Below are positions 40,054 to 50,503 of a stretch of 64,000 bases of DNA, piece after piece. The notes beneath the pieces were generated by a model. It was not told the DNA's origin, searched no databases, and saw only the letters and a program-made list of their open reading frames with translations. The position numbers and the translations under genes are program-made. Numbering within the stretch: the stretch's first letter is position 1; each line of letters starts with the position of its first letter. The stretch comes from Arachidicoccus ginsenosidivorans (GTDB lineage: Bacteria; Bacteroidota; Bacteroidia; Chitinophagales; Chitinophagaceae), in NCBI RefSeq assembly GCF_007971385.1, contig NZ_CP042434.1, positions 930,001 through 994,000 of the forward strand. The letters run 5' to 3'.

Positions 40054-40464
40054 TTAGTGCGTAGGTTCAATACCTTTTAAAATTATAGGCAAAATTACCG
40101 CTTTGGATAAATGGGTAGTGTAAAAATGGAATGGCTCTACCATGTACGTTAGAATTTCGTAAATTTGACCATTGCCTAAACCATTTCTAATCATGATAAC
40201 TAAAGTAAGCAGGACGGAAGCGATTAAAGCTAAATTGAAAAGTGAAGGTAAAGTTACGTCCCTTAATAGCAAGCAACATATTGCAGCTATTATAGCGATG
40301 AATAAACGACTTGAATCAGCGAGAAGAGCGTTCCAAATAATGGATAGAAAATCTATAAACGAAGCTGCTTCTATTATATTGACAGCATAAATTAGAGACT
40401 GACCAAGTGCACAGAAAAGCAAGAGATTGACGCACCGATGAAAATTCCAGTGAGGAATTTTCAT
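40054..40464 (-). CDS. Small hypothetical membrane protein
   Basis: 136 residues from ATG 40464 (an in-frame ATG lies at 40488). There are three to four hydrophobic segments (CVNLLLFCALGQSLIYAV, LFIAIIAAICCLLL, LFNLALIASVLLTLVIMI) separated by short loops, and no family I recognise. It lies alone between the convergent rnr terminator and mutS2. Composition and hydrophobic periodicity support a real protein; absence of a recognisable homologue keeps confidence moderate. Confidence 0.45.
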   Translation of the reverse strand: MKIPHWNFHRCVNLLLFCALGQSLIYAVNIIEAASFIDFLSIIWNALLADSSRLFIAIIAAICCLLLRDVTLPSLFNLALIASVLLTLVIMIRNGLGNGQIYEILTYMVEPFHFYTTHLSKAVILPIILKGIEPTH

Positions 40465-40563
40465 TTTAGATAAATGCAAGTCAATCACCTATGGGTTCAG
40501 GAAATCAATCACCTATTGGACTGACCTTGGTCTAAGGGGACTGGCAAAACAATCCAAATTAGC

Positions 40564-42693
40564 TTATCTTTCTTTTTCTTTTTTATTTTCATCTTCCTTC
40601 GGCTTGGCCTTTACCGCCACCAGATCTGATAAATCTACCTGCATCGGCAAGACACCTATTTTTACAACGGCTCTTTTTCCTCGGATTTCTATCACTTCCC
40701 CTACCTGATGATTCTTTTTACTTTTAACCTGCATCCCTACTTCAATAGGCGTATCCAGCTCATCAAAATTAGACTTGATCTTTCTGGCCATTTTCCCGGT
40801 AACTACTTTTTCATTTTTAGGAAACAAAATGGCAGCAAACTCTTTGATAACAGCATCCTTTTGTTCCGCCTTGCGCCAGCTAATCATCAGTTGTCTAAGT
40901 TTACGCTCCGTATCTTTTAAGTATTTGACCTTTTCCTCAGAAATCTGATTTTGATGTTTTAGCAGTTCTACTTGCTGTTTGTGCGTTTCTTTATTAAGCA
41001 CCCGCTGCATATCCGCCTTCAGCTTGTCATTTTCCCGCATTAGTTTATGGAGCTGGCGTTTTTCTTTTTCCAGTTCCTGTAATCCCTGTTCCGTAGAGTT
41101 TAAAAGTTGATCCAGCTTGAACTGGTTTTCATCTACCAGACTACGGGCCCGTTCAATTAAGGCCGGCGGCAGGCCAATGCGCTCGGCAATAGAAAAAGTA
41201 TAGGAACTGCCAGGTTTTCCAACCAGCAGCTGATAAAGCGGCTGTAATCTACGTTCATCAAAGGCCATCGCACCGTTAAATATCCCTACCGTTTTGCCCG
41301 CCATAATTTTTAGGTTCAGATAGTGTGTGGTGACAATACCGATTGCATGTATTTTTGCCAGTTGTTCTAAAATCACCTCTGCAAAAGCGCCTCCAAGGTT
41401 CGGATCGGAACCGCCCCCTAGTTCATCGATAAAAAATAAGGTTCGTCCATTGGCATTTTCTATAAAATGCTTCATATGCAACAGATGAGATGAATAAGTA
41501 CTCAACTCAAATTCAATGGATTGGGTATCTCCCATATGGATAAATAACTGCTTGAAAATCCCCATCTGAGAATCCGGATGCACTGGCACCAAAAGACCAC
41601 TTTGTAACATGATCTGCAAGAGCCCGACGGTTTTCATAGTAACGGTTTTACCTCCCGCATTGGGGCCACTGATGATCAGAATCCTGTTTTTATCATCAAA
41701 GCTTAGGTTAACTGGTATCGTCCTTTTCTGGCTTTTTTTATTATACAGCAAGAGCAGCGGATGATAGGCGTCAATGAGGCGCATTTGTGTTTTATCAATC
41801 ACGACTGGCAGGCTGGCCTGCATATCGATGGCCAACATGGCTTTTGCCCTGATAAAATCAAAAAGACCGATAATTCTGTAATATGATTCCAGCAGCGGCG
41901 CATATACCGATAAAGAAGACGTTAGGGCACGTAGTATTTTTTGAACCTCCTTAAGCTCATCGTTTTCCAGTTCATAAACCTGGTTATTGAGCTCTGTCGT
42001 CTCCTCAGGTTCCATAAAAGTGGTTCTACGACTATCGCTTTCTCCATGGAATACACCTTTGATCTGCCTTTTGTACTCAGAAAGAATGGCAATAACCCTG
42101 CGGCCATTGCTAAAGCTTTCGCTGATATCTGCCGTATAACCGGCTTTGCTGAGTTTGGCAACGACTTTCTCAAAAGTGCGTCTGAGTTCCTGACGTTTTC
42201 TGTATAAACTTTGACGGATTCTGGCAAGGTCCTGAGATGCGCTGTCTTTCACCTGACCGTTTTCATCGAGCACCTCATCGATCATCTGGGCGATCAATTT
42301 TTCATAATAGGCGTCTTTGATCACAAGCGCCATATTGGGAAAGGCAAGCCTCCTTTCATTATTAAACCAACGAAAAATATTTTCAGTTACCGTGAGTAAT
42401 TTGCGGATATCCAGCCACTGTTCACCAGTCAACATGCTACCGGTAATACTCAATAATTTTATTTCTTTACTCAGATCACCTGCATGCTCGCTGGGAAAAT
42501 ACAGTGCCTGTTCAATAATTAATTTGTACTCATAAGCCTGGCGCAATTCCATTAATAAATGCTCCAGTTTGGTATGCAGGCGCAGTCGTCCCACACGGTG
42601 CTTGGCAAAGCTGGTGGAACAATGCTGGTCTAGTAAGGTCTTTACCTTATCAAATTCCAACTGAATAAATGCATTTTCCGGATATACTTTCAT
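40564..42693 (-). CDS. MutS2-family DNA-binding ATPase lacking an Smr domain
   Basis: 709 residues. The core MutS2 layout is visible: the N-terminal clamp and core (DLARIRQSLYRKRQELRR), Walker A ISGPNAGGKTVTMKTV (near 343), Walker B TLFFIDELGGGSDPNLGG (near 420), a long coiled coil (510-610) and a C-terminal KOW-like part (VGMQVKSKKNHQVGEVIEIRGKRAVVKIG). The protein ends in a Lys/Glu tail without the C-terminal Smr endonuclease domain of Bacillus-type MutS2 (about 780-790 residues). MutS2 acts on recombination intermediates and collided ribosomes; without Smr the nuclease function would be missing or separate. There is no mutS1-like mismatch recognition domain. Confidence 0.9.
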   Translation of the reverse strand: MKVYPENAFIQLEFDKVKTLLDQHCSTSFAKHRVGRLRLHTKLEHLLMELRQAYEYKLIIEQALYFPSEHAGDLSKEIKLLSITGSMLTGEQWLDIRKLLTVTENIFRWFNNERRLAFPNMALVIKDAYYEKLIAQMIDEVLDENGQVKDSASQDLARIRQSLYRKRQELRRTFEKVVAKLSKAGYTADISESFSNGRRVIAILSEYKRQIKGVFHGESDSRRTTFMEPEETTELNNQVYELENDELKEVQKILRALTSSLSVYAPLLESYYRIIGLFDFIRAKAMLAIDMQASLPVVIDKTQMRLIDAYHPLLLLYNKKSQKRTIPVNLSFDDKNRILIISGPNAGGKTVTMKTVGLLQIMLQSGLLVPVHPDSQMGIFKQLFIHMGDTQSIEFELSTYSSHLLHMKHFIENANGRTLFFIDELGGGSDPNLGGAFAEVILEQLAKIHAIGIVTTHYLNLKIMAGKTVGIFNGAMAFDERRLQPLYQLLVGKPGSSYTFSIAERIGLPPALIERARSLVDENQFKLDQLLNSTEQGLQELEKEKRQLHKLMRENDKLKADMQRVLNKETHKQQVELLKHQNQISEEKVKYLKDTERKLRQLMISWRKAEQKDAVIKEFAAILFPKNEKVVTGKMARKIKSNFDELDTPIEVGMQVKSKKNHQVGEVIEIRGKRAVVKIGVLPMQVDLSDLVAVKAKPKEDENKKEKER

Positions 42694-42786
42694 GAATAAT
42701 TTACTACTTCTAAAATGGTCTATACTTTGAATTTGCCCAAAGTGGGTTCTCTTTATTTTTATTAGGTAATCTATCTCTTTTAGAAC

Positions 42787-43596
42787 CTAAAATTGGATCG
42801 TAAAATCCTGTTTTACTTTATTTTCTTTTCTAAAAAAAACAATACCAATAAAAAAAAGATCGATGGTCAGGGTAACTGCTGCTGACGCTTTAATAGCCGC
42901 CCAGGCCTCCTCCATTTCACTACTCCAGTGAATATCATCAAATATAATGACGGAATCTTCCTGTAATAAAGGTAATAACTCCTGGAAATATCTAAGCGTG
43001 GGTTCCTTTCTGTGGTTGCCATCAATAAAGACAAAATCCAGCGGCACCCCTTGTAGTCCCAGCTTTTTGGTCAATTCAGGCAGTTTCATATCAAAATTGC
43101 CCTCGATAAGTTTAATATTATGCAACCCGAGTTCACTGAAATTATGCCTGGCCACCTCTGCAATTGCGGGTGCGCCTTCCATCGTATATACGGTCGCATT
43201 CTTGTGCCCGCTAGCCAGATAGGCCGTTGTCACCCCAAAACAGGTCCCTAACTCCAATATGGTAGCAGGTTGCATTTGTTGCACCATCCTAAATAAAAGG
43301 CGGCTGTATTTTTTGGGTTTCAGGGAAGATTTTGCAATATCCCCTATGCGCCGTGTATTGCTGGGAATTACCCTCGATCCTGCCCCAAAATCCTGTACAT
43401 CAATGGATCTTTCGTCGGTAGCCAGGATCCTTCTTAAGGCAGCCAGTGGCTGATAACAGGGATAAGTTCTTTTATCCCTTAGCACTTCCCGGACAAAACT
43501 ATAAACAAAGGGGGAATGGATACCATGCCCCTTACCATTTAAGGCATTTTTCCTGTATTGCAGGTACTTACGGGCTAAGGTGTATTTTGAAAACAT
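42787..43596 (-). CDS. Class I SAM-dependent methyltransferase
   Basis: 269 residues from ATG 43596, chosen because family proteins begin just before NGKGHGIHSPFVYSFVREVL and because a promoter element lies 5 nt upstream. The SAM motif I is ILELGTCFGVTTAYLA (near 110-125), with acidic MEGAPAIAEVARHNF and DFVFIDGNHRKEPTL after it, as in O-methyltransferase-like (Methyltransf_24) proteins. The substrate is unknown. It is monocistronic between mutS2 and the receptor gene. Confidence 0.82.
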   Translation of the reverse strand: MFSKYTLARKYLQYRKNALNGKGHGIHSPFVYSFVREVLRDKRTYPCYQPLAALRRILATDERSIDVQDFGAGSRVIPSNTRRIGDIAKSSLKPKKYSRLLFRMVQQMQPATILELGTCFGVTTAYLASGHKNATVYTMEGAPAIAEVARHNFSELGLHNIKLIEGNFDMKLPELTKKLGLQGVPLDFVFIDGNHRKEPTLRYFQELLPLLQEDSVIIFDDIHWSSEMEEAWAAIKASAAVTLTIDLFFIGIVFFRKENKVKQDFTIQF

Positions 43597-43600
43597 GGCG

Positions 43601-43608
43601 CAAATATA
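43601..43608 (-). promoter_or_regulatory. TATATTTG -7 element at the methyltransferase start
   Basis: Minus-strand TATATTTG ends only 4 nt before ATG 43596, so the transcript would be leaderless or nearly so. Confidence 0.55.
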
Positions 43609-43735
43609 CGAGTGGTCATTGAATTTAGGTGCAAGCTTTGGCAAATCCTATGAAAATGATGATTATCAATACTTAAGGCTAATTGTAGCACTTATAAAAT
43701 ATTATATACTATTACAATATAATATCAATAAAGAC

Positions 43736-43782
43736 AAAGGGTCTGACAATGCAACCACTAATGTTACTTTGTCAGACCCTTT
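43736..43782. terminator. Long-stem terminator after the TonB receptor gene
   Basis: AAAGGGTCTGACAA pairs with TTGTCAGACCCTTT around an 18-nt loop, about 155 bp past the stop of the minus-strand receptor gene. The surrounding 43597-43938 region is otherwise AT-rich without a gene. Confidence 0.7.
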
Positions 43783-43938
43783 ATATATTAATTATTGTAC
43801 TGGTTAATATATGTACTATTTAATAGTACAGTTTATTGAATACAGTATGTAGGTAGCTATGTTGTGCTGCTTTTCTGGACAATTGTTACTGCACTTCGTT
43901 TTATATTGCTGCATAGAGTGTCTGGACTGTCCTGTGGC

Positions 43939-46578
43939 TTACATGCCACCTTGACCCATGTCGCCACCCTGGCCACCCATATCACCGCCATTATCGCCGC
44001 CCTGACCTGGTTGTGCCTTACGCTTAAACAGGGATTTATCGATTTGACCAAAGCGCCAGCTTAGGGTAAAGCGAACAATCCTTGGGGTACGGAACCTGCT
44101 GGAATATTCCTCTGTAATGGCTGTTCTGGAATAAGAATCATGTTTATTGGTGCCAAATATATCACCGATGGAAGCCGTCAGGGATAAAGAATTACCCTCA
44201 CCCCATTTCCAGTCCTTTTTAACAGCCGCATCTATCCGGTAGTAGGGAGATATATAGCCCTGAGCTGTTCCCAGGTTACTGCCGCCCCATCCATGACGAT
44301 TGCTGCTACCATTGGGTAATACTGTTTTAGCATGATAGTCTCCTGAAAGCTGGAAGGAAAATCCTGCCGGCAGCTTAAAGGTGTTATTTAGTTTTGCAAA
44401 CCAACTCCACTGCTGATTGCGGATATTGGATCCATCTATATCTTTTGTATTAATGATAGAATTAAAGATATTGACGTTTCCGGTCAGATCCCAGATTTTA
44501 GCCAGCGTCATTTTATCGGTCAGTTCCAATCCATAAGTATAACTGGTATTGGCATTGATGTAACTGTTTACTATGGTAGAGTCATTAGACGGATCTACTT
44601 TGGAATCAATATATTGATAACGCGTAATCATATCCATGGTCTGGCGCATATAACCGCTGACCAGAAAATTATTGTTTGCGCCATAACGTATATTATAGTT
44701 CAATTCAAACAAATTGGTGAACTCTGGTTTAAGGTTGGAGTTACCGACCCGGATATTATATGGATCAGAGTAATCATAAACCGGAATCAATTGCCAGAAA
44801 TTAGGGCGATTGGTTTTACGGGAATAACTGGCCTGCAGATCCTGCTTGTCATTAACGGTGTAGGTTAAAAAGGCGCTAGGGAACAGGTTTAATGGATAGC
44901 TCACCGAAAACGGTGTATAATTGTTGCCATCAATGGTGTAGTTCTTTCCGTTATATTCATAGCGTTCTGCCCGAAGACCTAACTGATAGGTAAACTTCTC
45001 GGACAGTTTTGAGGACCAGATACCATAGGCTGCATAAGTCTTCTCATCATAGGAATACAAGCTGGAAACACGGGTATTGAGTTTCATGCCATCCAGTCCA
45101 GTAGCGGTACCAGTGGAGTCTTCGTATTGATAGTTGGAGTTATTGCTGTTCTGGCTGTCAAAACGCAGACCTGCCTCAATTTTGCTATTCTCGGTAATCG
45201 GGTTAACATAATCTGCCTGAACGGTATAGCGTTTGCGCTTGCCATCTCCAAAAGTTGTTCTTAATATATTGGGGATACGGGGATCTGTAAACTCGGGATC
45301 ATTATAAATACCGGTATTCAGATTAGAATTATTCCCATTGTCAGAATTGCTGTAACGAGCGTCAAAGGTCAGGTTATGATCCCCATCTTCGTTAAACAGG
45401 TGTTTATAGGACAACTCTCCATTAAGGTCTTTAAAATGAAAACCTGAATTGGTTGCCAGGCGGCTATAGGAATAAGGATCTTGCCCTGCAACCAATGAGT
45501 CCACATATTGCGGTTGATCCTGATCAAAAGTTCCTTTTACATAACGGCCTTCCAGGGTAATGGTATTGCGCGTATCAAGCAAATAGTCCACACCGGCATT
45601 ATAGAAGCTGAAGGAGCCGGTACTATGGGATACCCCTGTTTGAACAATTGAGGTATCATTGTTGAAAAAATTACGACGCGTGGAGTTGTCTGTTTCAGAG
45701 TTTCTACCCCTGTGCATCCCTCTGGCAAAGAAATTGAATTTACCCTGGCGAAAAGCAAAGTCACCACCAAAATTCAGAGCACCGCGCGTATCCACACCGG
45801 CAGTCAGTCCGCCGTGATAGCCACTTTTGCGATCTTTTTTGAGGACAATATTAATAATACTACCACCATTACTGGAGGCATCAAATTTAGCGGAAGGGTT
45901 GGTAATCAACTCTACCTTGTCAATAATATCTGAAGGAATCTGATCGAGCGTCAAGGTGGTTGGCTTTCCGTCGATAAATAATTGTGGTGATCCACCTCTT
46001 AAGGTTACATTACCATCCAGATCCACATCTACTGACGGAATCTGCGCCATCACTTCCTCTGCAGTCTGTCCGGTACTAACCAGACTTTGGGCCACACTGA
46101 AGATCTTTCTATCTACACCCATTTTAAAAAACTGATCAGAAGTAGCATTAACGGTAACATCTTTCAATTTGGAGGTAGAAGTGACCATTTTAATCGTTCC
46201 CAGATCCTGGATATTGCCATCATCAGATAAACTGAATACTTTCTGAAAGGTTTCATGTCCCACCACGGCAACCAGTATTTTCAACTTGGATGGTGTAGGG
46301 AGGTTACCCAACTGAAATGTACCGTCGTTTTTGGAGATCATGGAACCGACCAACAACTGCCGTACCCTGTGGGTGGCAGTGTCCAATATATCCTGATAAA
46401 TCTGAACGGAGGCACTGGCAATCGGAGTCCCTGATTCCTGTTCCATTACAAGGCCCTTAATGGTACCATTTTTTTGAGTAGATACAATAATATCGGAACT
46501 TGGGGAAGCCTGCTGACTAAATGCTGAAGTACTTACTAAAGTCGTTGCGAATAATAATGCTGCGGTAATAAATTTCAT
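43939..46578 (-). CDS. TonB-dependent receptor / outer membrane beta-barrel protein
   Basis: 879 residues. It has a signal peptide (MKFITAALLFATTLVSTSAFSQ), a carboxypeptidase-regulatory-like domain (about 38-130, SASVQIYQDILDTATH), a plug region (QTAEEVMAQIPSVDVDLDGNV, IDGKPTTLTLDQIPSDIID, GGSIINIVLKKD) and a barrel of the OMP_b-brl_3 type up to about residue 845 (RIVRFTLSWRFG). The barrel is followed by a Gly/Met/Gln/Asp-rich tail of 30 residues, unusual since most barrel proteins end at an aromatic residue. No SusD partner is adjacent. The ligand, possibly a peptide or metal complex, is unknown. Confidence 0.88.
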   Translation of the reverse strand: MKFITAALLFATTLVSTSAFSQQASPSSDIIVSTQKNGTIKGLVMEQESGTPIASASVQIYQDILDTATHRVRQLLVGSMISKNDGTFQLGNLPTPSKLKILVAVVGHETFQKVFSLSDDGNIQDLGTIKMVTSTSKLKDVTVNATSDQFFKMGVDRKIFSVAQSLVSTGQTAEEVMAQIPSVDVDLDGNVTLRGGSPQLFIDGKPTTLTLDQIPSDIIDKVELITNPSAKFDASSNGGSIINIVLKKDRKSGYHGGLTAGVDTRGALNFGGDFAFRQGKFNFFARGMHRGRNSETDNSTRRNFFNNDTSIVQTGVSHSTGSFSFYNAGVDYLLDTRNTITLEGRYVKGTFDQDQPQYVDSLVAGQDPYSYSRLATNSGFHFKDLNGELSYKHLFNEDGDHNLTFDARYSNSDNGNNSNLNTGIYNDPEFTDPRIPNILRTTFGDGKRKRYTVQADYVNPITENSKIEAGLRFDSQNSNNSNYQYEDSTGTATGLDGMKLNTRVSSLYSYDEKTYAAYGIWSSKLSEKFTYQLGLRAERYEYNGKNYTIDGNNYTPFSVSYPLNLFPSAFLTYTVNDKQDLQASYSRKTNRPNFWQLIPVYDYSDPYNIRVGNSNLKPEFTNLFELNYNIRYGANNNFLVSGYMRQTMDMITRYQYIDSKVDPSNDSTIVNSYINANTSYTYGLELTDKMTLAKIWDLTGNVNIFNSIINTKDIDGSNIRNQQWSWFAKLNNTFKLPAGFSFQLSGDYHAKTVLPNGSSNRHGWGGSNLGTAQGYISPYYRIDAAVKKDWKWGEGNSLSLTASIGDIFGTNKHDSYSRTAITEEYSSRFRTPRIVRFTLSWRFGQIDKSLFKRKAQPGQGGDNGGDMGGQGGDMGQGGM

Positions 46579-46823
46579 AAATTGTTAAACTAATCAGAAT
46601 TTTCAGCGTCTAAATAATTAAATAAGCGTTTTTCTTATCGTAATAAAAGTAAAGAACCTGCTATTACGTTATCTTAAAGCCTTTGGAATTCTGCAAAGGT
46701 GTGATTTAAAATACATTAACAGTGTTATCAAATTACAAATAACCCGTGTATAGACCTTTTTTGGGCCTGATAGTTAAGACACTGATTCTTAAAATCGGTG
46801 AAAACAGCAAATGTTTAGGTGAA

Positions 46824-47419
46824 CTAAGCAGCAATCAACCCAATTAACAAACCATATATCAAGCCAAATACCAAAGCGCCCCATTTTACCTTAGAAAACA
46901 GGCCTTTTAATTTGCTTTGCGTCCCGGAAATATAACTGTACACTGCCGCAGATTGCAATTTTTCTGTTAACATGGGATATAACCGGTCATCTTCTAATAA
47001 GCCATCCGCATATTGCCCGATCAGTTGTGGGAAAAGTACACTGATCTCTGAGACAAAGACCTCTTTGATTTGCCCAATGGTCTTGTCGCCAATGAGCATA
47101 GCTACCATAGGCATTGATTTGGGTAGTTTTTCTCTTAAAAAAAAGTCAATATGTGATTCAATTTGCGGCATCAGTTTATCCATCTTATCTTGCGCGGTAA
47201 TCTCCTTTTTTAAATTCTCTTTATGGGTCAGGATTAACTGATAAATAATATCAGCCAGTTTCTGGCTCAGTTTTTTAAAATTGGCCGGAACGGCCCCTGG
47301 ACCTTTATTCCAGCTATATTTACCGGTTGTTCGGGTTTAAATACCAGATAAAGCATCAAACTGACACATAACCAACAACCAATACCATTTATAAGTGCAG
47401 AAATTAAAATAGTGGACAT
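46824..47419 (-). CDS. DUF445 family membrane protein (frameshift near 47296)
   Basis: About 199 residues when joined. From ATG 47419 the frame reads MSTILISALINGIGCWLCVSL (membrane helix) then LVFKPEQPVNIAGIKVQG, where one missing G in the CCCC run (plus strand 47294-47297) shifts it. The rest reads AVPANFKKLSQKLADIIYQ and continues to a C-terminal membrane helix (WGALVFGLIYGLLIGLIAA). This is the short DUF445/YheB-like form, an inner-membrane protein of unknown role. Confidence 0.75.
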
Positions 47420-47669
47420 AAATTGTAATCGTATAAATATTATTATAGTATAGAAGATAAAACCTGCAAGCTATACCCTATGGTAATATTATTTTTATAA
47501 TATAGTAAAGATAAGCATTCAGCCTTTATCTATCCGCAAAACACCCGGCAAAATCCCTTAAGCAAAACCAAGGCTTTACCCCCAAATGATGCACCCAGTT
47601 TTTACTTTTAAGGCACAAAAAAACCATAATTGCTTAAAGGACAATTACGGTTTTTAAATTTTACTTTTG

Positions 47670-47744
<75 letters not shown>

Positions 47745-47755
47745 GTTTCGGGTTG

Positions 47756-47763
47756 CAAAGATA
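47756..47763 (-). promoter_or_regulatory. TATCTTTG -7 element for tRNA-His
   Basis: Minus-strand TATCTTTG 11 nt before the mature 5' end of tRNA-His, the expected distance for a short leader. Confidence 0.65.
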
Positions 47764-47940
47764 TACAATTCAGTATCTCTTCCAAATAATTCAAGAAAAA
47801 AATATTGCGCAATTTCTTACAAAAATGATGCTTGAATATTAAAAAACTGCCAAATATGTTAGACGGCGACATTTTTTTATGTTGCAACGCTGAATATTAA
47901 TTCTAATTGTTTATGTTTACCTTCGATTATTTTGAACAAA

Positions 47941-50129
47941 ATGATATTAAAAATATACAACTTTATGATGAGTAAAAAAGCGCTGCCCGTGTTTGCTTTG
48001 GTATTAATGGGCGGTATTCTGGGCGCTCTTTCCTGTAGAGGCAGTAACGAAAATGACACCCTGACCAGGCAGCAGCAACTACTGGTGGGGCTGGGGATGA
48101 TCATAGAACAGCGTCATTATTCTCCTAAACCCATTGATGATAAATTCTCTGAGCAGATTTTTGACAAATTTCTGGGTTCACTGGACGGGGAAAAGAACAT
48201 CTTCTTAAAATCCGACATAGAAAACCTATCTGTATATAAGGACAAGATAGACGACGAGATCCATGGCCGTGCCGCCATGAAGTTCTACCCTACTGCCATC
48301 AGTATATTCCAGCAGCGCATTGCGGATTTAAAGCCGCTTTACCATGATATCCTCTCAAAACCCTTTGATTTTAATAAGGACCAGACTTACCAACCGGTCA
48401 GCGACAGCCTGGATTATCCTGCAGATCAAACAGCGGATAAACAAGCCTGGTATGATCGGTTAAAATACAGAACACTAGTGGCTTATAATGACTTGCTTTC
48501 TCAAAAGGCCAAGGCAAAGCCCACAGATTCTTTGGCCAAAAAGTCAGATGCAACCCTGGAAAAGGAAGCTAGAGAAACTGTTAAGTCTTATTATGACAGG
48601 TATTTTGACAAAAGATTCAATCCGGCCACTTTTAATGCCACCCAGCAATTCAGCTTATTTGTCAATACGATTACCCATGAAATGGACCCGCACTCGGATT
48701 ATATGCCGCCACTAGATCAACGGGAGTTCAATGAAGAGATGAGTAACCGTTTTTATGGTATTGGCGCACAACTCATGGAAAAAAACGGCCAGATCAGTAT
48801 CGAATCCGTAATTGCCGGTGGCGCTGCCTGGAAAAGCAAGAAGATCAATGTAGGGGATATCATCCTAAAGGTCGCCACCGGAGAGGCGCCTTTAGTAGAT
48901 TTGAGTGGTTATGAGATCACTGAAGCCGTAAAACTGATCCGTGGCGCTAAGGGCTCCACTGTCCGGTTGCAGATCAAAAAGGCATCTGACGGTACCATTG
49001 AGACTTTAAGCCTTATCCGTGAGGAAGTTAAATTAGATCAGGCAGCAGCTAAAAGCTTAATTATCAACCACAATAATCAAAAAATTGGTTACCTGAGCCT
49101 GCCGCAGTTCTATGCGGACTTCCAGGATGACAAAGGTGCCCGCTCTGCTGTAGATGTCGCAAAAGAACTTAAGAAACTAAAAGCAGCTGGCATCAAAGGG
49201 CTGATTATTGATCTGCGTACCAATCCAGGGGGATCACTGGCAGACGTCAATAAGATGATTGGTTATTTTGTAAAATCCGGTCCTGCCGTACAGGTGAAAA
49301 ACCGCAGCGATCAGAGCCAGCAGTTAATGGATAACAATGATTCTGACGGGGTAATGTATGATGGACCCATGATTGTTATGGTCAATGAGTTCAGTGCATC
49401 CGCCTCAGAAATCTTTGCGGCCGCTATGCAGGATTACCACCGCGCTATTATTGTCGGCTCCACTTCTACCTATGGCAAAGGAACAGTACAGACGCAGTTG
49501 CCTCTGGGCAAACCCAATGCGAATGGTATGCCTGAGTTCGGTGGCCTTAAATTGACGGTTGAGAAGTTTTACCGTATCAATGGCGGCTCTACCCAGCTAA
49601 AAGGAGTTTCTTCTGATATCGTACTGCCTGATTTACTGGAATCTGTTAAAGCCAGGGAAAAGGATAATCCTTCTGCCCTGCCTTGGGATAAGATCAACCC
49701 AGCTACCTATACAATCTGGCACCCTGCCTATAATACCGATTCTGTCATCGCCAGAGCCAATCAACGCATCAGCCAGGATCCGGTGTTTAAGGCCATCACC
49801 CATACCAATACCTGGATGGATGCCAATGAAAACAGACCCGTCAGCCTGAACCTGAAAACATATAAGGCAGATCAGGATAAAATCCGTAAGATGTTTGATA
49901 AGGACGACAAGGGCGTAAAATTGAAAGATCCTTTGTCCATCACCATTATGCCGGTAGATTACAAGCAATTTGTGGAGAATCCAGATAAAACCAAAGTGGA
50001 TTTTTATAAAAAATGGAAGACCGATGTCTCTAAAGATGTCTACTTAAAGGAAACGACGCAAATCATGGAAGATATGATTAGCCAGCAAAATACTTTGCGG
50101 CTTCTGATATCGGCCAAGTCAATAAATAA
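47941..50129 (+). CDS. C-terminal processing peptidase (S41A, Prc/CtpA-type)
   Basis: About 730 residues. The ATG at 47941 is preferred over an upstream TTG. An N-terminal hydrophobic stretch ends in GALSC, a possible lipoprotein signal. A helical N-terminal domain follows, then a PDZ domain (about 275-355, GIGAQLMEKNGQISIES) and an S41 protease domain with the catalytic Ser in VNEFSASASEIFAAA (near 483) and Lys in STYGKGTVQ (near 511). It trims periplasmic proteins from their C-termini. Near 50087-50090 an AAAA run lacks one A: the correct end reads KYFAASDIGQVNK and stops at 50129, whereas the literal frame gives an unrelated tail to 50142. The duplicated copy at 51734 has the fifth A. Confidence 0.93.
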
Positions 50130-50245
50130 GTGTAAATCCTAAAATAATCACCAAAAGGCAGTCTATTAAAAGACTGCCTTTTTTGTTGTCTTATGTCTTA
50201 TCCCCTTCTGAACTGACTTTCAGCTGCACAAATATTGCTGATTTT
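49915..50245. repeat. Direct repeat A: 3' end of the protease gene plus terminator
   Basis: About 330 bp (coding end, stop and terminator) repeated at 51734-52064 with about 10 percent differences. This copy is the functional protease end. Confidence 0.9.
50153..50182 (+). terminator. Intrinsic terminator after the protease gene
   Basis: AAAAGGCAGTCT pairs with AGACTGCCTTTT and is followed by further T; 24 bp after the corrected stop. Confidence 0.85.
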
Positions 50246-50370
50246 GACAATGGGACACTATCCTCAAGACCTGGCCCACGCTTAATTTTATCTTTTTAAG
50301 CATTAAGATCCTTTCCAGCTCCTTATATACCAAGTATGCTATGAAGCATATCGTTACGTAAGCTTCTATC

Positions 50371-50396
50371 TTTTTTTTTTTTTTTTGGGGGGGGGG
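50371..50396. repeat. Homopolymer pair: 16 T followed by 10 G
   Basis: Uninterrupted T16 then G10 in the 370-bp spacer between the protease and FkbM genes, which otherwise shows only the protease terminator. The tract is far longer than any other in the window, so its length is uncertain. Confidence 0.9.
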
Positions 50397-50503
50397 TAAA
50401 ATGGAACATTGGTCATCGGGATACCGACCGCCATAACTGCTGATGCCGATTTCAAAAAATATTACATGTCATGTTGTTGACCGCTACCATAACTGAAAGA
50501 ACT

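Noticed and set aside
40172..40390. Plus-strand 72-residue frame
   Set aside because: It lies opposite the hydrophobic minus-strand protein at 40054-40464, which has the more protein-like pattern.
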